A program made the position numbers and the translations under genes. The notes under the pieces were generated by a model. It was not told where the DNA came from and did not search any database. It worked only from the letters and a program-made list of their open reading frames with translations. Shown here piece by piece: positions 1 to 9,670 of a stretch of 64,000 nucleotides of DNA; the first letter of the stretch is position 1, and each line of letters opens with the position of its first letter. The DNA is from Streptomyces smaragdinus (GTDB lineage Bacteria; Actinomycetota; Actinomycetes; Streptomycetales; Streptomycetaceae), in contig NZ_WEGJ01000010.1 of assembly GCF_009604385.1 (NCBI RefSeq), positions 1 to 64,000 on the forward strand, written 5' to 3'.

Positions 1-92
1 CCAACGGCAACGGGCGGCGTGTGGGTGGGCATCCCCCGCGCCGAAGGCGCGGCAGGCCGACGGACCCCGGGACACCCCGAAACAAAACCCCA

Positions 93-134
93 CCCCCGCC
101 GGAAGCGAACCACCACCCCCGCCGGAGGCGAACC
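93..134. repeat. Short direct repeat with mini-hairpins 3' of fbiC
   Basis: A 19-base unit (CCCCCGCCGGAAGCGAACC) at 93-111 recurs with one change at 116-134. Around it lie several very short self-complementary units such as GCGCC-gaa-GGCGC (about 46-58), CGCC-gga-GGCG (about 120-130) and CGCC-ggaa-GGCG (about 180-191). There is no gene in the first 155 bases. The array sits just past the stop codon of fbiC on its downstream side, so it may help end or stabilise that transcript; that role is inference. Confidence 0.4.
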
Positions 135-155
135 GCCCCCCGGCAGGGGGCCGCG

Positions 156-2729
156 TCACCCCTCCGCCAAAGGCAGCAACGCCGGAAGGCGACCGTCATG
201 CGCCAAGGCCACCTCCGTGCGGGCCGGAGGGACCGCCCCGTACAGCGTCGTGCGCGGACGCGCAGGCCGACCCGCCGACGCCGCGATCGCCTCGAGGTCC
301 GCGATCGTCCGGTGGGAGCCGTACGCCGAGCCCGCCATGCGCGAGATCGTCTCCTCCATCAGCGTGCCCCCCAGGTCGTTCGCCCCCGCCCGCAGCATCG
401 ACGCCGCCCCGGAGGGGCCCAGCTTCACCCAGCTCGTCTGGATGTTCGGGATGTGGGGGTGCAGGAGCAGGCGGGCCATCGCCGTCACCGCCAGGTTGTC
501 CCGGTGCGTGGGGCCGGGGCGGGCGATCCCCGCGAGGTACACGGGAGCGTTCGTGTGGATGAACGGCAGCGTGACGAACTCCGTGAAGCCCCCCGTCTCC
601 TGCTGCAAAGAGGCCAGCAGCCGGAGGTGGCCCAGCCAGTGTCGGGGCTGGTCCACGTGGCCGTACATCATCGTCGAGGAGGAGCGCAGGCCCAGCGAGT
701 GCGCCGTCGTCACCACCTCCACCCACGTCGACGTCGGCAGCTTCCCCTTCGTCAGGATCCAGCGGACCTCGTCGTCCAGGATCTCCGCCGCCGTTCCGGG
801 GATCGAGTCGAGCCCCGCCTCCTTGGCGGCCGAAAGCCACTCCCGGATCGACATCCCCGTCCGCGACGCCCCGTTCACCACCTCCATCGGCGAGAAGGCG
901 TGGACGTGCATCCCCGGCACCCGGTCCTTCACCGCCCGCGCGATGTCGAAGTACGCCGTCCCGGGGAGGTCCGGATGGATACCCCCCTGCATGCACACCT
1001 CCACCGCGCCCACGTCCCACGCCTGCTCCGCGCGGTCCGCGACCTGCGACAGGGACAGCGTGTACGCGTCGGCATCCGTGCGGCGCTGGGCGAAGGCGCA
1101 GAAGCGGCAGCCCGTGTAGCAGACGTTCGTGAAGTTGATGTTCCGCGTGACGATGTACGTCACGTCGTCACCGACCACATCCCGGCGCAGGGTGTCCGCG
1201 ATCCCGCACAGCGAGTCCAGCGCCGCACCGTCCGCGTGCAGCAGCGTCAGCGCCTGCGCGTCCGACAGCCGCTCCGGGTCGTCCGCCGCCTGCGACAGCG
1301 CCGAGCGCATGTCCGCGTCCAGCCGCGACGGCACCATCCCGGGCGCCGCCGCCTCACGGAGGGCCGACCAGTCGCCGTACACCGAGTCGAAGTCCTCCCG
1401 GCGGTCCGCCGTACGGCCCTCCGTGTCGATCGTCCGGTGCAGGTCCGTACGGCCCGACGCCTCGAAGCCGCCGTCCGGCTCCTGCCACGGGAGGCCCTGC
1501 ACCGGGGCGTCGGACAGAGCGAGTCCCGTCAGAGGGTCCGCCAGCGCCGTCACGTGCGGCAGCAGGCGCGGGTCCAGCCAGGGCTCGCCCCGCCGGACGA
1601 ACTCCGGGTACACGCACAGCCGTTCACGCAGCGAGAAACCGGCGTCCGCCGAGCGCGCCGACAGTTCCTCGATACGCGGCCACGGGCGTTCGGGGTTTAC
1701 GTGGTCGATCGTCAGGGGAGACACCCCGCCCCAGTCGTCGATCCCCGCCCCGATCAGCCGGCCGTACTCCGCGTCCACGAGGTTCGGCGGAGCCTGGATA
1801 CAGGCCGACGGTCCCATGATGTGACGGGCCACCGCGATCGTCGCCACCAGGTCGTCCAGCTCCGCGTCCGGCATGCCGCGCATCGCGGTGTCCGGCTTGG
1901 CGCGGAAGTTCTGGATGATCAGCTCCTGGACGCCGTGGTACGCGCGGGACACCCGGCGCAGCGCGAAGAGCGAGTCCGCGCGCTCCTCGTACGTCTCGCC
2001 GATGCCGATCAGCAGCCCGCTCGTGAACGGGACGGACGAGCGGCCCGCGTCCTCCAGGACGCGCAGGCGGACGGCCGGTTCCTTGTCCGGGGAGCCGTAG
2101 TGCGGGCCGCCCTTCTCGCTCCACAGCCGGGTCGCCGTCGTCTCCAGCATCATGCCCATCGACGGGGCGACCGGCTTCAGCCGCTGGAAGTCCTGCCAGG
2201 ACAGGACGCCCGGGTTGAGGTGCGGGAGGAGGCCCGTCTCCTCCAGGATGCGGATCGAGATCGCGCGGACGTACGCCAGGGTGTCGTCGTAGCCGTGCGC
2301 CTCCAGCCACTCCCCGGCCTCCGGCCAGCGGTCCTCCGGTTTGTCGCCGAGGGTGATCAGCGCTTCCTTGCAGCCGAGCGCGGCGCCCTTGCGGGCGATG
2401 TCCAGCACCTCGTCCGGCGACATGAACATCCCGTGCCCGTCCCGCCGCAGCTTGCCGGGGACGGTGACGAACGTGCAGTAGTGGCACGTGTCGCGGCACA
2501 GCCGGGTCAGCGGGATGAACACGCTCTTCGAGTACGTGATGACGCCCGGCCGCCCCGCCGCCTCGAGTCCCGCGTCCCGCACTCTCGCCGCGGACGCGCA
2601 CAGGTCGGTGAGATCGTCGCCGCGCGCCCGCAGCAGCACGGCGGCCTCGGCGGTGTCCAGGGCCACCCCGTCACGGGCGCGCCGCAGCGCGCGGCGCATG
2701 GCGTTGGCGGTGGGCGGTGTGGAGGTCAT
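156..2729 (-). CDS. fbiC: Bifunctional FO synthase (CofG + CofH domains)
   Basis: Makes 7,8-didemethyl-8-hydroxy-5-deazariboflavin (FO), the chromophore of cofactor F420, from tyrosine and the flavin intermediate 5-amino-6-ribitylamino-uracil in the cytoplasm. The 857-residue length fits the fused actinobacterial enzyme. Two radical-SAM modules are visible: the N-terminal CofG-like half has C78-x3-C82-x2-C85 (CRDTCHYC), and the C-terminal CofH-like half has C537-x3-C541-x2-C544 (CYTGCRFC). The start chosen gives [22 protein letters not shown] -10-like hexamer (2736-2741) ends only 6 bases before the ATG, so the mRNA may be leaderless. It follows the lipoprotein gene by 46 bases on the same strand, downstream of an F420-type oxidoreductase. 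Confidence 0.95.
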   Translation of the reverse strand: MTSTPPTANAMRRALRRARDGVALDTAEAAVLLRARGDDLTDLCASAARVRDAGLEAAGRPGVITYSKSVFIPLTRLCRDTCHYCTFVTVPGKLRRDGHGMFMSPDEVLDIARKGAALGCKEALITLGDKPEDRWPEAGEWLEAHGYDDTLAYVRAISIRILEETGLLPHLNPGVLSWQDFQRLKPVAPSMGMMLETTATRLWSEKGGPHYGSPDKEPAVRLRVLEDAGRSSVPFTSGLLIGIGETYEERADSLFALRRVSRAYHGVQELIIQNFRAKPDTAMRGMPDAELDDLVATIAVARHIMGPSACIQAPPNLVDAEYGRLIGAGIDDWGGVSPLTIDHVNPERPWPRIEELSARSADAGFSLRERLCVYPEFVRRGEPWLDPRLLPHVTALADPLTGLALSDAPVQGLPWQEPDGGFEASGRTDLHRTIDTEGRTADRREDFDSVYGDWSALREAAAPGMVPSRLDADMRSALSQAADDPERLSDAQALTLLHADGAALDSLCGIADTLRRDVVGDDVTYIVTRNINFTNVCYTGCRFCAFAQRRTDADAYTLSLSQVADRAEQAWDVGAVEVCMQGGIHPDLPGTAYFDIARAVKDRVPGMHVHAFSPMEVVNGASRTGMSIREWLSAAKEAGLDSIPGTAAEILDDEVRWILTKGKLPTSTWVEVVTTAHSLGLRSSSTMMYGHVDQPRHWLGHLRLLASLQQETGGFTEFVTLPFIHTNAPVYLAGIARPGPTHRDNLAVTAMARLLLHPHIPNIQTSWVKLGPSGAASMLRAGANDLGGTLMEETISRMAGSAYGSHRTIADLEAIAASAGRPARPRTTLYGAVPPARTEVALAHDGRLPALLPLAEG

Positions 2730-2775
2730 CGTCCGAGGATACGGCGGCGTCCTCGAGCCTCCCGGGGGCGGGCCG

Positions 2776-3924
2776 TCAGCCGCCCGCGTCGTAACGGAGG
2801 ACGGCCGGGCGGGTGAAGCCCTTCCTGCCCGTACGGCCGATGCTCGCGGCGGCCAGGACGTGGCGGGTGCCGGGGACGTGCGCGAGCTGCGAGGGGTACA
2901 CGCGCTGGGTGCGGTCGCCCTTCGAGAGGGTGGGGTAGTGGCCGAGGACCAGGGGCGGTCTGCCGATTTTCGACGGCTTCCCCGCGCCCGCCGGCCAGTG
3001 CCACCAGCCGAGGGCGACCGCTCCGCCGGCGCCGTCGGAGGTGACGCTGTCGTTGAACGACGTCTGCCGGGGTATGCCGGGCAGTTGCGTCCAGCGGACG
3101 CCGTCCCAGCGCAGCAGGAGGGTCTCTTCGGGCGGTTCCACGATGTCGGGGTCCTCGCCGTGGTTGTACGAGTGCAGGCCCATCGCCAGCGCCTCGCGGG
3201 GGCCCACGGCGGCGACCGTCCGCAGTCCGGTGGCCTCCTCCGGCGGGGCGGGCTCCGGGTACGTGAACGACGGCGTCTTCGTCAGCTCCCAGGTGCGGCC
3301 GTCCCAGTGCATCGCGGCGGCCTGCGGCGTCCCCTCCGTCACCGCCTCCGTGCCGACGGCCCAGACGTCGTCGGGGGCGCTGCCCGCGACCGCGTCCACC
3401 CAGATGGGGAGCTTGTGTTCGGTCCAGCGCGCCCCGTCGTACCGCCACACGCTCCGCCGTTGGTTACTCATCGCCCAGACGTCGGTGGGGCCGACGGCGG
3501 TCCGGAAGAGAAGGCCGGGCGGTAGGTCGACGGTCCGCCAGCGGGCGCCGTCCCAGTGGGCGCCGCCCGCCCCGGTCAGCGCGAACAGCCATACGTCGTC
3601 GGGTGCCGACGCCCCCAGCGACAGGGCGTTCTCGCCCCGGGCGGCCGTCATCGCCGGGGGCAACTGCTCCGGGCGCCAGCCGTCCGCGTCGCGGTGGAGC
3701 AGCGTGTACGCGCCGGTGTGCTCCATCTCCAGCGCCCAGGCCTCGTCGGCGGACACGGGCACGACGTGCTGGATGCCGGCCGAGCGGGACTCGCCGGTGT
3801 AGTCCAGCCGCCAGGCGGAGGGCGGGGGCGCCTTCTTCTCTTTGCGTACGGGCGGCTCCGCCGAATCGCACGCCGCCAGCAGGACGGCGGGCACCGCCGC
3901 CAGCAGCGACCGGCGGCGTATCAC
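2776..3924 (-). CDS. Lipoprotein with beta-propeller-like W-G-W repeats
   Basis: About 382 residues, starting at a GTG whose last two bases plus the next base form the TGA stop of the upstream oxidoreductase gene (GTGA overlap). The N-terminus has arginines, a short hydrophobic stretch and a lipobox ending LLAAC with Cys at residue 19, so the protein should be a lipid-anchored exported protein. The body repeats a pattern of DDVWAVG-like strands followed by WDG-x-x-W ([28 protein letters not shown]), which looks like a six- or seven-bladed propeller. The function is unknown. Co-transcription with the oxidoreductase and probably fbiC is suggested by spacing only. Confidence 0.75.
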   Translation of the reverse strand: MIRRRSLLAAVPAVLLAACDSAEPPVRKEKKAPPPSAWRLDYTGESRSAGIQHVVPVSADEAWALEMEHTGAYTLLHRDADGWRPEQLPPAMTAARGENALSLGASAPDDVWLFALTGAGGAHWDGARWRTVDLPPGLLFRTAVGPTDVWAMSNQRRSVWRYDGARWTEHKLPIWVDAVAGSAPDDVWAVGTEAVTEGTPQAAAMHWDGRTWELTKTPSFTYPEPAPPEEATGLRTVAAVGPREALAMGLHSYNHGEDPDIVEPPEETLLLRWDGVRWTQLPGIPRQTSFNDSVTSDGAGGAVALGWWHWPAGAGKPSKIGRPPLVLGHYPTLSKGDRTQRVYPSQLAHVPGTRHVLAAASIGRTGRKGFTRPAVLRYDAGG

Positions 3925-4778
3925 AGGAACTCCGCGTACGAGTCCAGCGCCCGCAGCACCTCGTCCGGCCCCGCCGCCGGGAGCTGGACGATCACCTCCC
4001 CGACCCCCAGGTCCGCGAAGTGCGCCAGCTTGCCCGCCGAGGGGCGCACGGCGTACGGGACGACCGTGAGGTCCTTCGCGTCCCGCCCCGCCTCCTCCCA
4101 TGCCGTACGCAGCAGCGGCAGGGACTCCGTCAGCCCGCCCCCGCCGATCGGCAGCCAGCCGTCCGCGTGCTCCGCGATGTGCGCGAACAGCCGCGGCCCC
4201 GCAGCCCCGCCGAGCAGCGTGCGCGGCCCGTACAGCGGACCGGCGGGAGTCTCACGCGGGGCCTGCACCGGCTTGGGGTGGGCCTCGCTGGCGCGGACGG
4301 CGCCGAACGGGCCGTCGTACGCCGTGGGCTCCGGCGCCCACAGCGCGCGCATCAGCGCCAGGCGGTCGCGGCCGAGCCGGCGCCGGGTGCGCCAGTCGAC
4401 GCCGTGGTCGGCGGCCTCCTCGACGTTCCAGCCGAAGCCGACGCCGAACGTGAAGCGGCCGCCGGAGAGGTGGTCGAGCGTGGCGACCTGCTTGGCCAGG
4501 ACCACCGGGTCGTGCTGGGCGATCAGCGTGATGCCCGTACCGAGGCGCAGGCGTTCGGTGACGGCCGCCGCCTGGGCGAGGGCGGTGAAGGCGTCGAGCG
4601 TGCGTCCGTACTCGCGCGGCAGCGGCTCGCCCATCGGGGCGGGGGTGTCGCGGCTGACGGGGATGTGGGTGTGCTCGGGGAGGTACAGCGCGTCGTAGCC
4701 CCGCTGCTCCAGCTCGCGCGCCAACGGCACCGGGCGGACGGTCTCGTCGGTGAGGAAGATGGTCACGCCGATCCGCAT
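3921..4778 (-). CDS. F420-dependent LLM-class oxidoreductase
   Basis: A 285-residue luciferase-like monooxygenase-family protein of the F420-binding type (similar to TIGR03619 proteins), expected to use reduced F420 for hydride transfer to an unknown substrate in the cytoplasm. Features seen are the N-terminal MRIGVTIFLTDE strand, the RGYDALYLPEH segment near residue 30, the LRLGTGITLIAQHDPVVLAKQVATLD core near 80-105 and the GGRFTFGVGFGWNVEE segment that usually shapes the F420 pocket. The ATG has a GGAGG Shine-Dalgarno sequence 7 bases upstream. Its stop overlaps the start of the lipoprotein gene, and fbiC lies one gene further on. Confidence 0.88.
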   Translation of the reverse strand: MRIGVTIFLTDETVRPVPLARELEQRGYDALYLPEHTHIPVSRDTPAPMGEPLPREYGRTLDAFTALAQAAAVTERLRLGTGITLIAQHDPVVLAKQVATLDHLSGGRFTFGVGFGWNVEEAADHGVDWRTRRRLGRDRLALMRALWAPEPTAYDGPFGAVRASEAHPKPVQAPRETPAGPLYGPRTLLGGAAGPRLFAHIAEHADGWLPIGGGGLTESLPLLRTAWEEAGRDAKDLTVVPYAVRPSAGKLAHFADLGVGEVIVQLPAAGPDEVLRALDSYAEFL

Positions 4779-5078
4779 TGCAGGGCCTCCACAGGTCGCG
4801 CCGTCGCGTCGGGCCGCCCACTCTGCACGGCCGGGGCGCAGATTTCCAATGGCCCGCGGGTGGTGTCCCCCAGCGGTGCGGGGGCGACGGATCCGGCATG
4901 ATCGGCGGCTCGCGTACGCTGACCAGGTGTTCGAGACACGGCGCCTCCCGTAGCAGGGGCGCCGCGGGGGTCACAGTGGTATCCGGCGGGACCGCCGGGG
5001 CAACCCCGTCCGTACTCCGGCGGTCTCACCAACCACAGGAGGGGAACCACGGGGGCTCCCCCGGACGGGAGTACCCAG
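4779..5078. other. Divergent intergenic region
   Basis: 300 bases between the minus-strand oxidoreductase and the plus-strand glycosyltransferase. It must hold both promoters. TACGCT at about 4915-4920 is a possible -10 hexamer on the plus strand. No convincing small gene, RNA gene or strong hairpin was seen. Confidence 0.5.
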
Positions 5079-6314
5079 GTGAAGATCGTCTTTCTGCTCA
5101 ACAACGCCTACGCCCTGGGTGGCACCGTCAAGGCCGTCTTCCACCTGGCCACCGCCCTGTCCGACGACCACGACGTCGAGATCGCCTCCCTCCGCCGCCA
5201 CCGCGCCAAGACGACCTTCGCCCTCGACCCACGCGTCAAGCTGCACCCCCTCGTCGACGACCGCAAGGGCAGCGACGACCGCGCCGACCCGCTGTACGCC
5301 TCCCCCTCCCGCCGCTTCACGGAGGCCGACCGCACCTGCCGCCAGTACACCGCGCTGCACGACGCGCGGGCGGCGGCATACCTGACGGACTGCGGCGCCG
5401 ACGTGGTGCTGGGCACCCGCGCCGGGATCAACATCCACCTTGCCCAGTACGGCCCCGCCGACGCCGTCCTCATCGGCCAGGAGCACCTCCACCACGACGG
5501 CTACGGCTACCGCCTGTGGTCCCGGATGGCCCGCAGCTACGCGGCCCTGGACGCCGTCGTCACCACCACCGAGGCCGACGCCGCCGCGTACCGTGTCGGG
5601 ATGCCGCTGGCCGGCGCGCATGTGACCTCCGTACCGAACATCGTCCCCGCCCCCTCCACCACACCGTCGCGCGGATCGGCCAAGGTCATCGCCGCGGCCG
5701 GGCGGTTCATCCCGGACAAACGCCACGATCTGCTGCTGCACGCCTTCGCCCGGGTGGCCCGCCGGCACCCCGACTGGGAGCTGCGGATCTACGGCGAGGG
5801 CGCCGAACGGGGGCGGCTGGAGGCGCTGGTGACCGAGCTGGACCTGACGGGGCGGGTGCGGCTGCCCGGCGTGCTGAGCCCCATCGAGCCGGCGTTCGCG
5901 GAGGCGTCGCTGGTCACCGTGACGTCCGATGTGGAGCCGTTCGGGATGACGATCGTGGAGGCGATGGGGGTGGGCGTGCCGGTGGTGAGCACCGACTGCC
6001 CGCTGGGTCCCGGCGAGATCATCCGCGACGGGCACGACGGGCGGCTGGTCCCCGTCGGGGACGCGGAGGCGCTGGCCGCCGCGCTGTCGCAGCTCATCGA
6101 GGACGAGCCGGCCCGGCGCGCGATGGGCGCGGCGGCCCTGGACAGCGCCCGCCGCTACGAACCCGCCCCGATCGCCGCCCGCTACTCGGACCTGTTCACC
6201 GACCTCGCCGCCCGCCGCCGGGGCCGCCGCAGACCGCCCGGGCGGACGGCGTATCTGCGCAAGGCGGCACCGCGGTTCGTCCGGGCGGCGGCCACGCGGG
6301 TGCGGCCCTCGTAA
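5079..6314 (+). CDS. Family 4-type glycosyltransferase
   Basis: A 411-residue GT-B fold glycosyltransferase that probably moves a sugar from a nucleotide donor onto an unknown acceptor at the inner face of the membrane or in the cytoplasm. The N-terminus MKIVFLLNNAYALGGTVKAV carries the glycine-rich acceptor-side loop. The C-terminal half has the GRFIPDKRHDLLLHAFA strand and the E-x7-E motif (EPFGMTIVE, followed by AMGVGVPVVSTDCPLGP) typical of GT1/GT4 enzymes. The tail ([17 protein letters not shown]) is strongly basic, which may hold it to the membrane. The GTG start is preceded by GGGAG. It lies directly upstream of afsR, with 166 bases between. Confidence 0.88.
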   Translation: MKIVFLLNNAYALGGTVKAVFHLATALSDDHDVEIASLRRHRAKTTFALDPRVKLHPLVDDRKGSDDRADPLYASPSRRFTEADRTCRQYTALHDARAAAYLTDCGADVVLGTRAGINIHLAQYGPADAVLIGQEHLHHDGYGYRLWSRMARSYAALDAVVTTTEADAAAYRVGMPLAGAHVTSVPNIVPAPSTTPSRGSAKVIAAAGRFIPDKRHDLLLHAFARVARRHPDWELRIYGEGAERGRLEALVTELDLTGRVRLPGVLSPIEPAFAEASLVTVTSDVEPFGMTIVEAMGVGVPVVSTDCPLGPGEIIRDGHDGRLVPVGDAEALAAALSQLIEDEPARRAMGAAALDSARRYEPAPIAARYSDLFTDLAARRRGRRRPPGRTAYLRKAAPRFVRAAATRVRPS

Positions 6315-6375
6315 CGGGGTGCCCAGGTGGGAAACAACACATGATCACGTCGTGAATCCGCCGACTGGCACAGCA

Positions 6376-6387
6376 ATACGTACGTAT
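6376..6387. promoter_or_regulatory. 12-bp perfect palindrome upstream of afsR
   Basis: ATACGTACGTAT is a perfect palindrome about 95 bases before the chosen afsR start. A second, smaller one (TCACG-t-CGTGA) is at 6345-6355. They lie in the only noncoding stretch between the glycosyltransferase and afsR and could be regulator sites. No known consensus was recognised. Confidence 0.4.
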
Positions 6388-6480
6388 CGGGACGGCAACC
6401 GTCCGGAAGGCGTGCTGACGAAACCGCTCCCGGCAGGGCAGACTGATCCGATGCGGAATGCCTCGGGGAGGGGGACGGCC

Positions 6481-9429
6481 ATGACCGGGCACAGAGGTGG
6501 TACGAACGGCGAAGGCCACCGGGGCGAGGCTGCGACGCACGACGGTGAGCTGACCTTCTCCGTCCTCGGCCCGGTACGGGCGGAGCGTGGCGGGGAGCAG
6601 CTCGCCGCCGGATCGCCGCAGCAGCGCGCCATGCTCGCCGCACTGCTGCTGCGCAGTGGACGTACGGCCACGGCACAGGAGTTGATCGACGCCCTGTGGG
6701 GCGAGGAGCCGCCGGAGAAGGCGACGGCGACGATCCGTACGTACGCCTTCCGGATGCGCAAGGCGCTGGGCACGGACGCGCTGCGGTCGGAGGCCGGGGG
6801 GTACTCCGTCCCGCGCGCTGCCGGGAGCCTGGACACCGAGCGGGTCGATGCACTGGCCACACAAGCGGAACGCGCCGCCGCCGAGGGCGACATCGCCCGC
6901 GGGCGCGCGCTGTACGCGAAGGCGCTGGCGCACTGGGACGGCGAGCCGCTGGCCGGCATCCCCGGCCCGTACGCGGAGACGCAGCGGGTGCGGCTGGCGG
7001 AGCTGCGGCTGACGCTGCTCGAACACCGGGTGCAGCTGGACCTGAAGGCCGGTGGGCACGCGGACGTCGTCGCGGAGCTCACCGCGCTGACGGCCACCCA
7101 TCCGCTGCGGGAGCGGCTGCGGGAGCTGTTGATGCTCGCGCTGTACCGCAGCGGGCGGCAGAGCGAGGCCCTGGCCGTGTACGCAGACACCCGCCGCCAC
7201 CTCGCGGGCGAGCTGGGCGTCGACCCGCGGCCCGAACTCACCGAGCTGCAGCGGCGGATCCTCCAGGCCGACGAATCCCTCGCCGCCCCGGCGGAGGCGG
7301 ACGTCGCGGCGCCCCGCATCCTGACCCCGGCCCAGCTGCCCGCGACCGTCGCGGACTTCACGGGCCGGCAGGAGTACGTGGAGCAGCTGTCGAAGGAACT
7401 CGCCACCGCCGAGGGCTCCGTGATGGCCGTCTCGTCCGTCTCCGGCATAGGCGGGGTCGGGAAGACCACCCTCGCCGTCCACGTCGCCCACGCCGCCCGG
7501 GACCACTTCCCGGACGGCCAGCTGTACGTGGACCTGCAGGGCTCGGGCTCCCCGGCCGAACCCGGCGCGGTACTGGCCGCGTTCCTGCGCGCGCTGGGCA
7601 CGCAGGCCTCCGCGATCCCCGAGGGCGTCGCCGAACGCTCCGCCCTCTTCCGCTCCACCCTCGCGGGACGGCGCGTCCTCACCCTGCTGGACAACGCCCG
7701 CGACGCCGCCCAGGTCCGCCCGCTGCTGCCGGGCACGGAGGGCAGCGCGGCGCTGGTCACCAGCCGGGGCAAGATGATGGACCTGGTCGGGGCGCACCAC
7801 GTCGACCTGGACGTGATGAACCCGACGGAGGCGCTGGACCTCTTCATCCGCATCGTCGGCGAGGACCGCGTCGCCCCCGAGAGGGACGCGGCGATGGACG
7901 TCGTCGGCCGCTGCGGCTACCTCCCGCTCGCGATCCGGATCGCCGCCTCCCGCCTCGCGTCGCGCCCCACCTGGACGGTGTCGACCCTGGCGCGCAAGCT
8001 GGACGACGAGCACCGGCGGCTGGACGAGCTGCAGGTCGGTGATCTGGCGGTGAAGGCGACGTTCGAGCTGGGCTACGGGCAGCTCCTGCCGGAGCAGGCG
8101 CGGGCGTTCCGGCTGCTGAGCCTCGCGGACGGGCCGGACATCTCGGTGCACGCGGCGGCGGCCGTGCTGGACCTCGATCCGGAGGCGGCGGAGGATCTAC
8201 TCGAGACGCTGGTCGACACCTCGCTCATCGAGTCCGCGGCTCCCGGCCGTTACCGCTACCACGACCTGGTCCGGTTGTACGCCCGCGGCTGCGCGGAGCG
8301 TGACGAGCAGCCGCCGACGGAGTGCGCGGAGGCGTTGTCGCGGTTGCTGGACTTTTATCTGGCTACCGCCGCGGGCGCGTACGCGCTCAGCCGACCCGGT
8401 GACCGGCTGCCCCACCACGTGGGGCCGTTCGGGCGGCCGGGGCTCACGTTCGCAGACAGCACGGCGGGGCAGAACTGGCTGTTCACGGAGGCAGACTGCC
8501 TGCTGGCCGCCGCCCGGCAGCACACCCGGGACGGTGCGCTGGGGCGGGCAGTGAACCTGCTGCTGGCGACCAACGACCTCGCCGAGTCCGGCACGTATTC
8601 CGACCAGTTCTTCCAGGTGACCACACTCGCGCTGGAGACCGCTCAGCACACGGGCGACGCCCGCACTGAGGGCCGCGCACACACGGAACTACTCCTCGCC
8701 CACAGCTTCTCCGGACGCTTCGAACAGGCTGACGCCCACGCCCAGCGGGCGATGCTGCTCGGCCGCGCCTGCGACGACATCTACGTCTGCGGCGTCGCGG
8801 CCAACAACCGCGGGATCGCCTGCTTCGTGCTCGGTCGGCGCGAGGAGGCCGGCGAGTATCTGCAAACCGCGCTGGAGGCATTCCGCGAGGACGGCAACGT
8901 CCCCGGCGAGGCAAGCGCGCTCAGCAACCTCTCCCGGGTGTACGTCCACACCGGCCGGATGGACGAGGCAATCCGTCTCGCCGAACAGTCGGCTGAGATC
9001 CACCGGCAGCTGGGGTCGTCGCTGCGGATGGCCAACGGCATGTACGCACTCGGCATCGCTCTGACGGGCGCCGGACGCGCGGACGAGGCGCTCGTCCGGC
9101 TGGAGGAGGCGCTGCAGGTCTTCCGGGCCAACCGGATGCACCTGTGGCACGGGATGACACTCCTGCGGATGGCCGAGGCCCACCTCCGGACGGGTCGGCC
9201 CGCGGACGCGGCGGCCGGCGCCGACCAGGCCCTCGCCCGGCTCCAGGGCATCGGCGGCGACTGGCACCGGGCACAGATCCTGGTCGTCCTCGGCCGGGCG
9301 CTGGAGCAGGTCGGCCAGCCGGGCCGGGCCCGGGCCTGCTGGACCGAGTCGCTGACCATCTACGAGCGGATCGGCGCAGCGGAGGCCGTGGAGGTGAAGG
9401 GGCTGCTCACGCCGCTGGCGACGGGCTGA
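6481..9429 (+). CDS. afsR: AfsR-type SARP/NB-ARC/TPR transcriptional activator
   Basis: A global activator of secondary metabolism that binds promoter DNA, notably that of the small gene just downstream, and is switched on when phosphorylated by AfsK-type kinases. The chosen ATG has GGGAGGGGGAC before it and gives 982 residues, close to the 993 of S. coelicolor AfsR. In order: OmpR-like winged helix (about 20-115), bacterial transcriptional activation domain (about 125-270), NB-ARC ATPase with P-loop GIGGVGKTT at about 322-330, and a C-terminal array of tetratricopeptide repeats (about 690-970). The AfsR assignment rests on this architecture plus location next to an AfsS-like peptide and a convergent afsK. 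An in-frame upstream extension to 6319 was rejected for lack of a ribosome site. Confidence 0.92.
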   Translation: MTGHRGGTNGEGHRGEAATHDGELTFSVLGPVRAERGGEQLAAGSPQQRAMLAALLLRSGRTATAQELIDALWGEEPPEKATATIRTYAFRMRKALGTDALRSEAGGYSVPRAAGSLDTERVDALATQAERAAAEGDIARGRALYAKALAHWDGEPLAGIPGPYAETQRVRLAELRLTLLEHRVQLDLKAGGHADVVAELTALTATHPLRERLRELLMLALYRSGRQSEALAVYADTRRHLAGELGVDPRPELTELQRRILQADESLAAPAEADVAAPRILTPAQLPATVADFTGRQEYVEQLSKELATAEGSVMAVSSVSGIGGVGKTTLAVHVAHAARDHFPDGQLYVDLQGSGSPAEPGAVLAAFLRALGTQASAIPEGVAERSALFRSTLAGRRVLTLLDNARDAAQVRPLLPGTEGSAALVTSRGKMMDLVGAHHVDLDVMNPTEALDLFIRIVGEDRVAPERDAAMDVVGRCGYLPLAIRIAASRLASRPTWTVSTLARKLDDEHRRLDELQVGDLAVKATFELGYGQLLPEQARAFRLLSLADGPDISVHAAAAVLDLDPEAAEDLLETLVDTSLIESAAPGRYRYHDLVRLYARGCAERDEQPPTECAEALSRLLDFYLATAAGAYALSRPGDRLPHHVGPFGRPGLTFADSTAGQNWLFTEADCLLAAARQHTRDGALGRAVNLLLATNDLAESGTYSDQFFQVTTLALETAQHTGDARTEGRAHTELLLAHSFSGRFEQADAHAQRAMLLGRACDDIYVCGVAANNRGIACFVLGRREEAGEYLQTALEAFREDGNVPGEASALSNLSRVYVHTGRMDEAIRLAEQSAEIHRQLGSSLRMANGMYALGIALTGAGRADEALVRLEEALQVFRANRMHLWHGMTLLRMAEAHLRTGRPADAAAGADQALARLQGIGGDWHRAQILVVLGRALEQVGQPGRARACWTESLTIYERIGAAEAVEVKGLLTPLATG

Positions 9430-9471
9430 TTCCGGGGTGCTCGGGCCTCCGGCGCCGGGAGTGGACGAAGG

Positions 9472-9493
9472 CGTTCATCAGTCGTTTATCGTG
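9472..9493 (+). promoter_or_regulatory. Two 11-bp direct repeats, likely AfsR/PhoP site for afsS
   Basis: CGTTCATCAGT (9472-9482) is followed directly by CGTTTATCGTG (9483-9493). This is an 11-base periodic direct repeat of the GTTCA type. In S. coelicolor both AfsR and the phosphate regulator PhoP bind such GTTCA-type 11-base repeats, and they compete at the afsS promoter. The site lies between afsR and the afsS-like gene, about 180 bases before its start. Binding here is inferred. Confidence 0.6.
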
Positions 9494-9670
9494 ATGCGTC
9501 ATGCTCATATCCAGCAGCCCGTCACGCCGGGGGGTAGGGCGAAGCTGCTGCAGGTCGCAGGGGGACACCGTCGAGGTGAGCGACCGCCGAATGCCCGTCC
9601 GGCAACCCGCGGGGGAGTTGCTGGGCGGGCGCCCGACTTGTTCGACACACCGCTTATGAGGAGTACGGCT

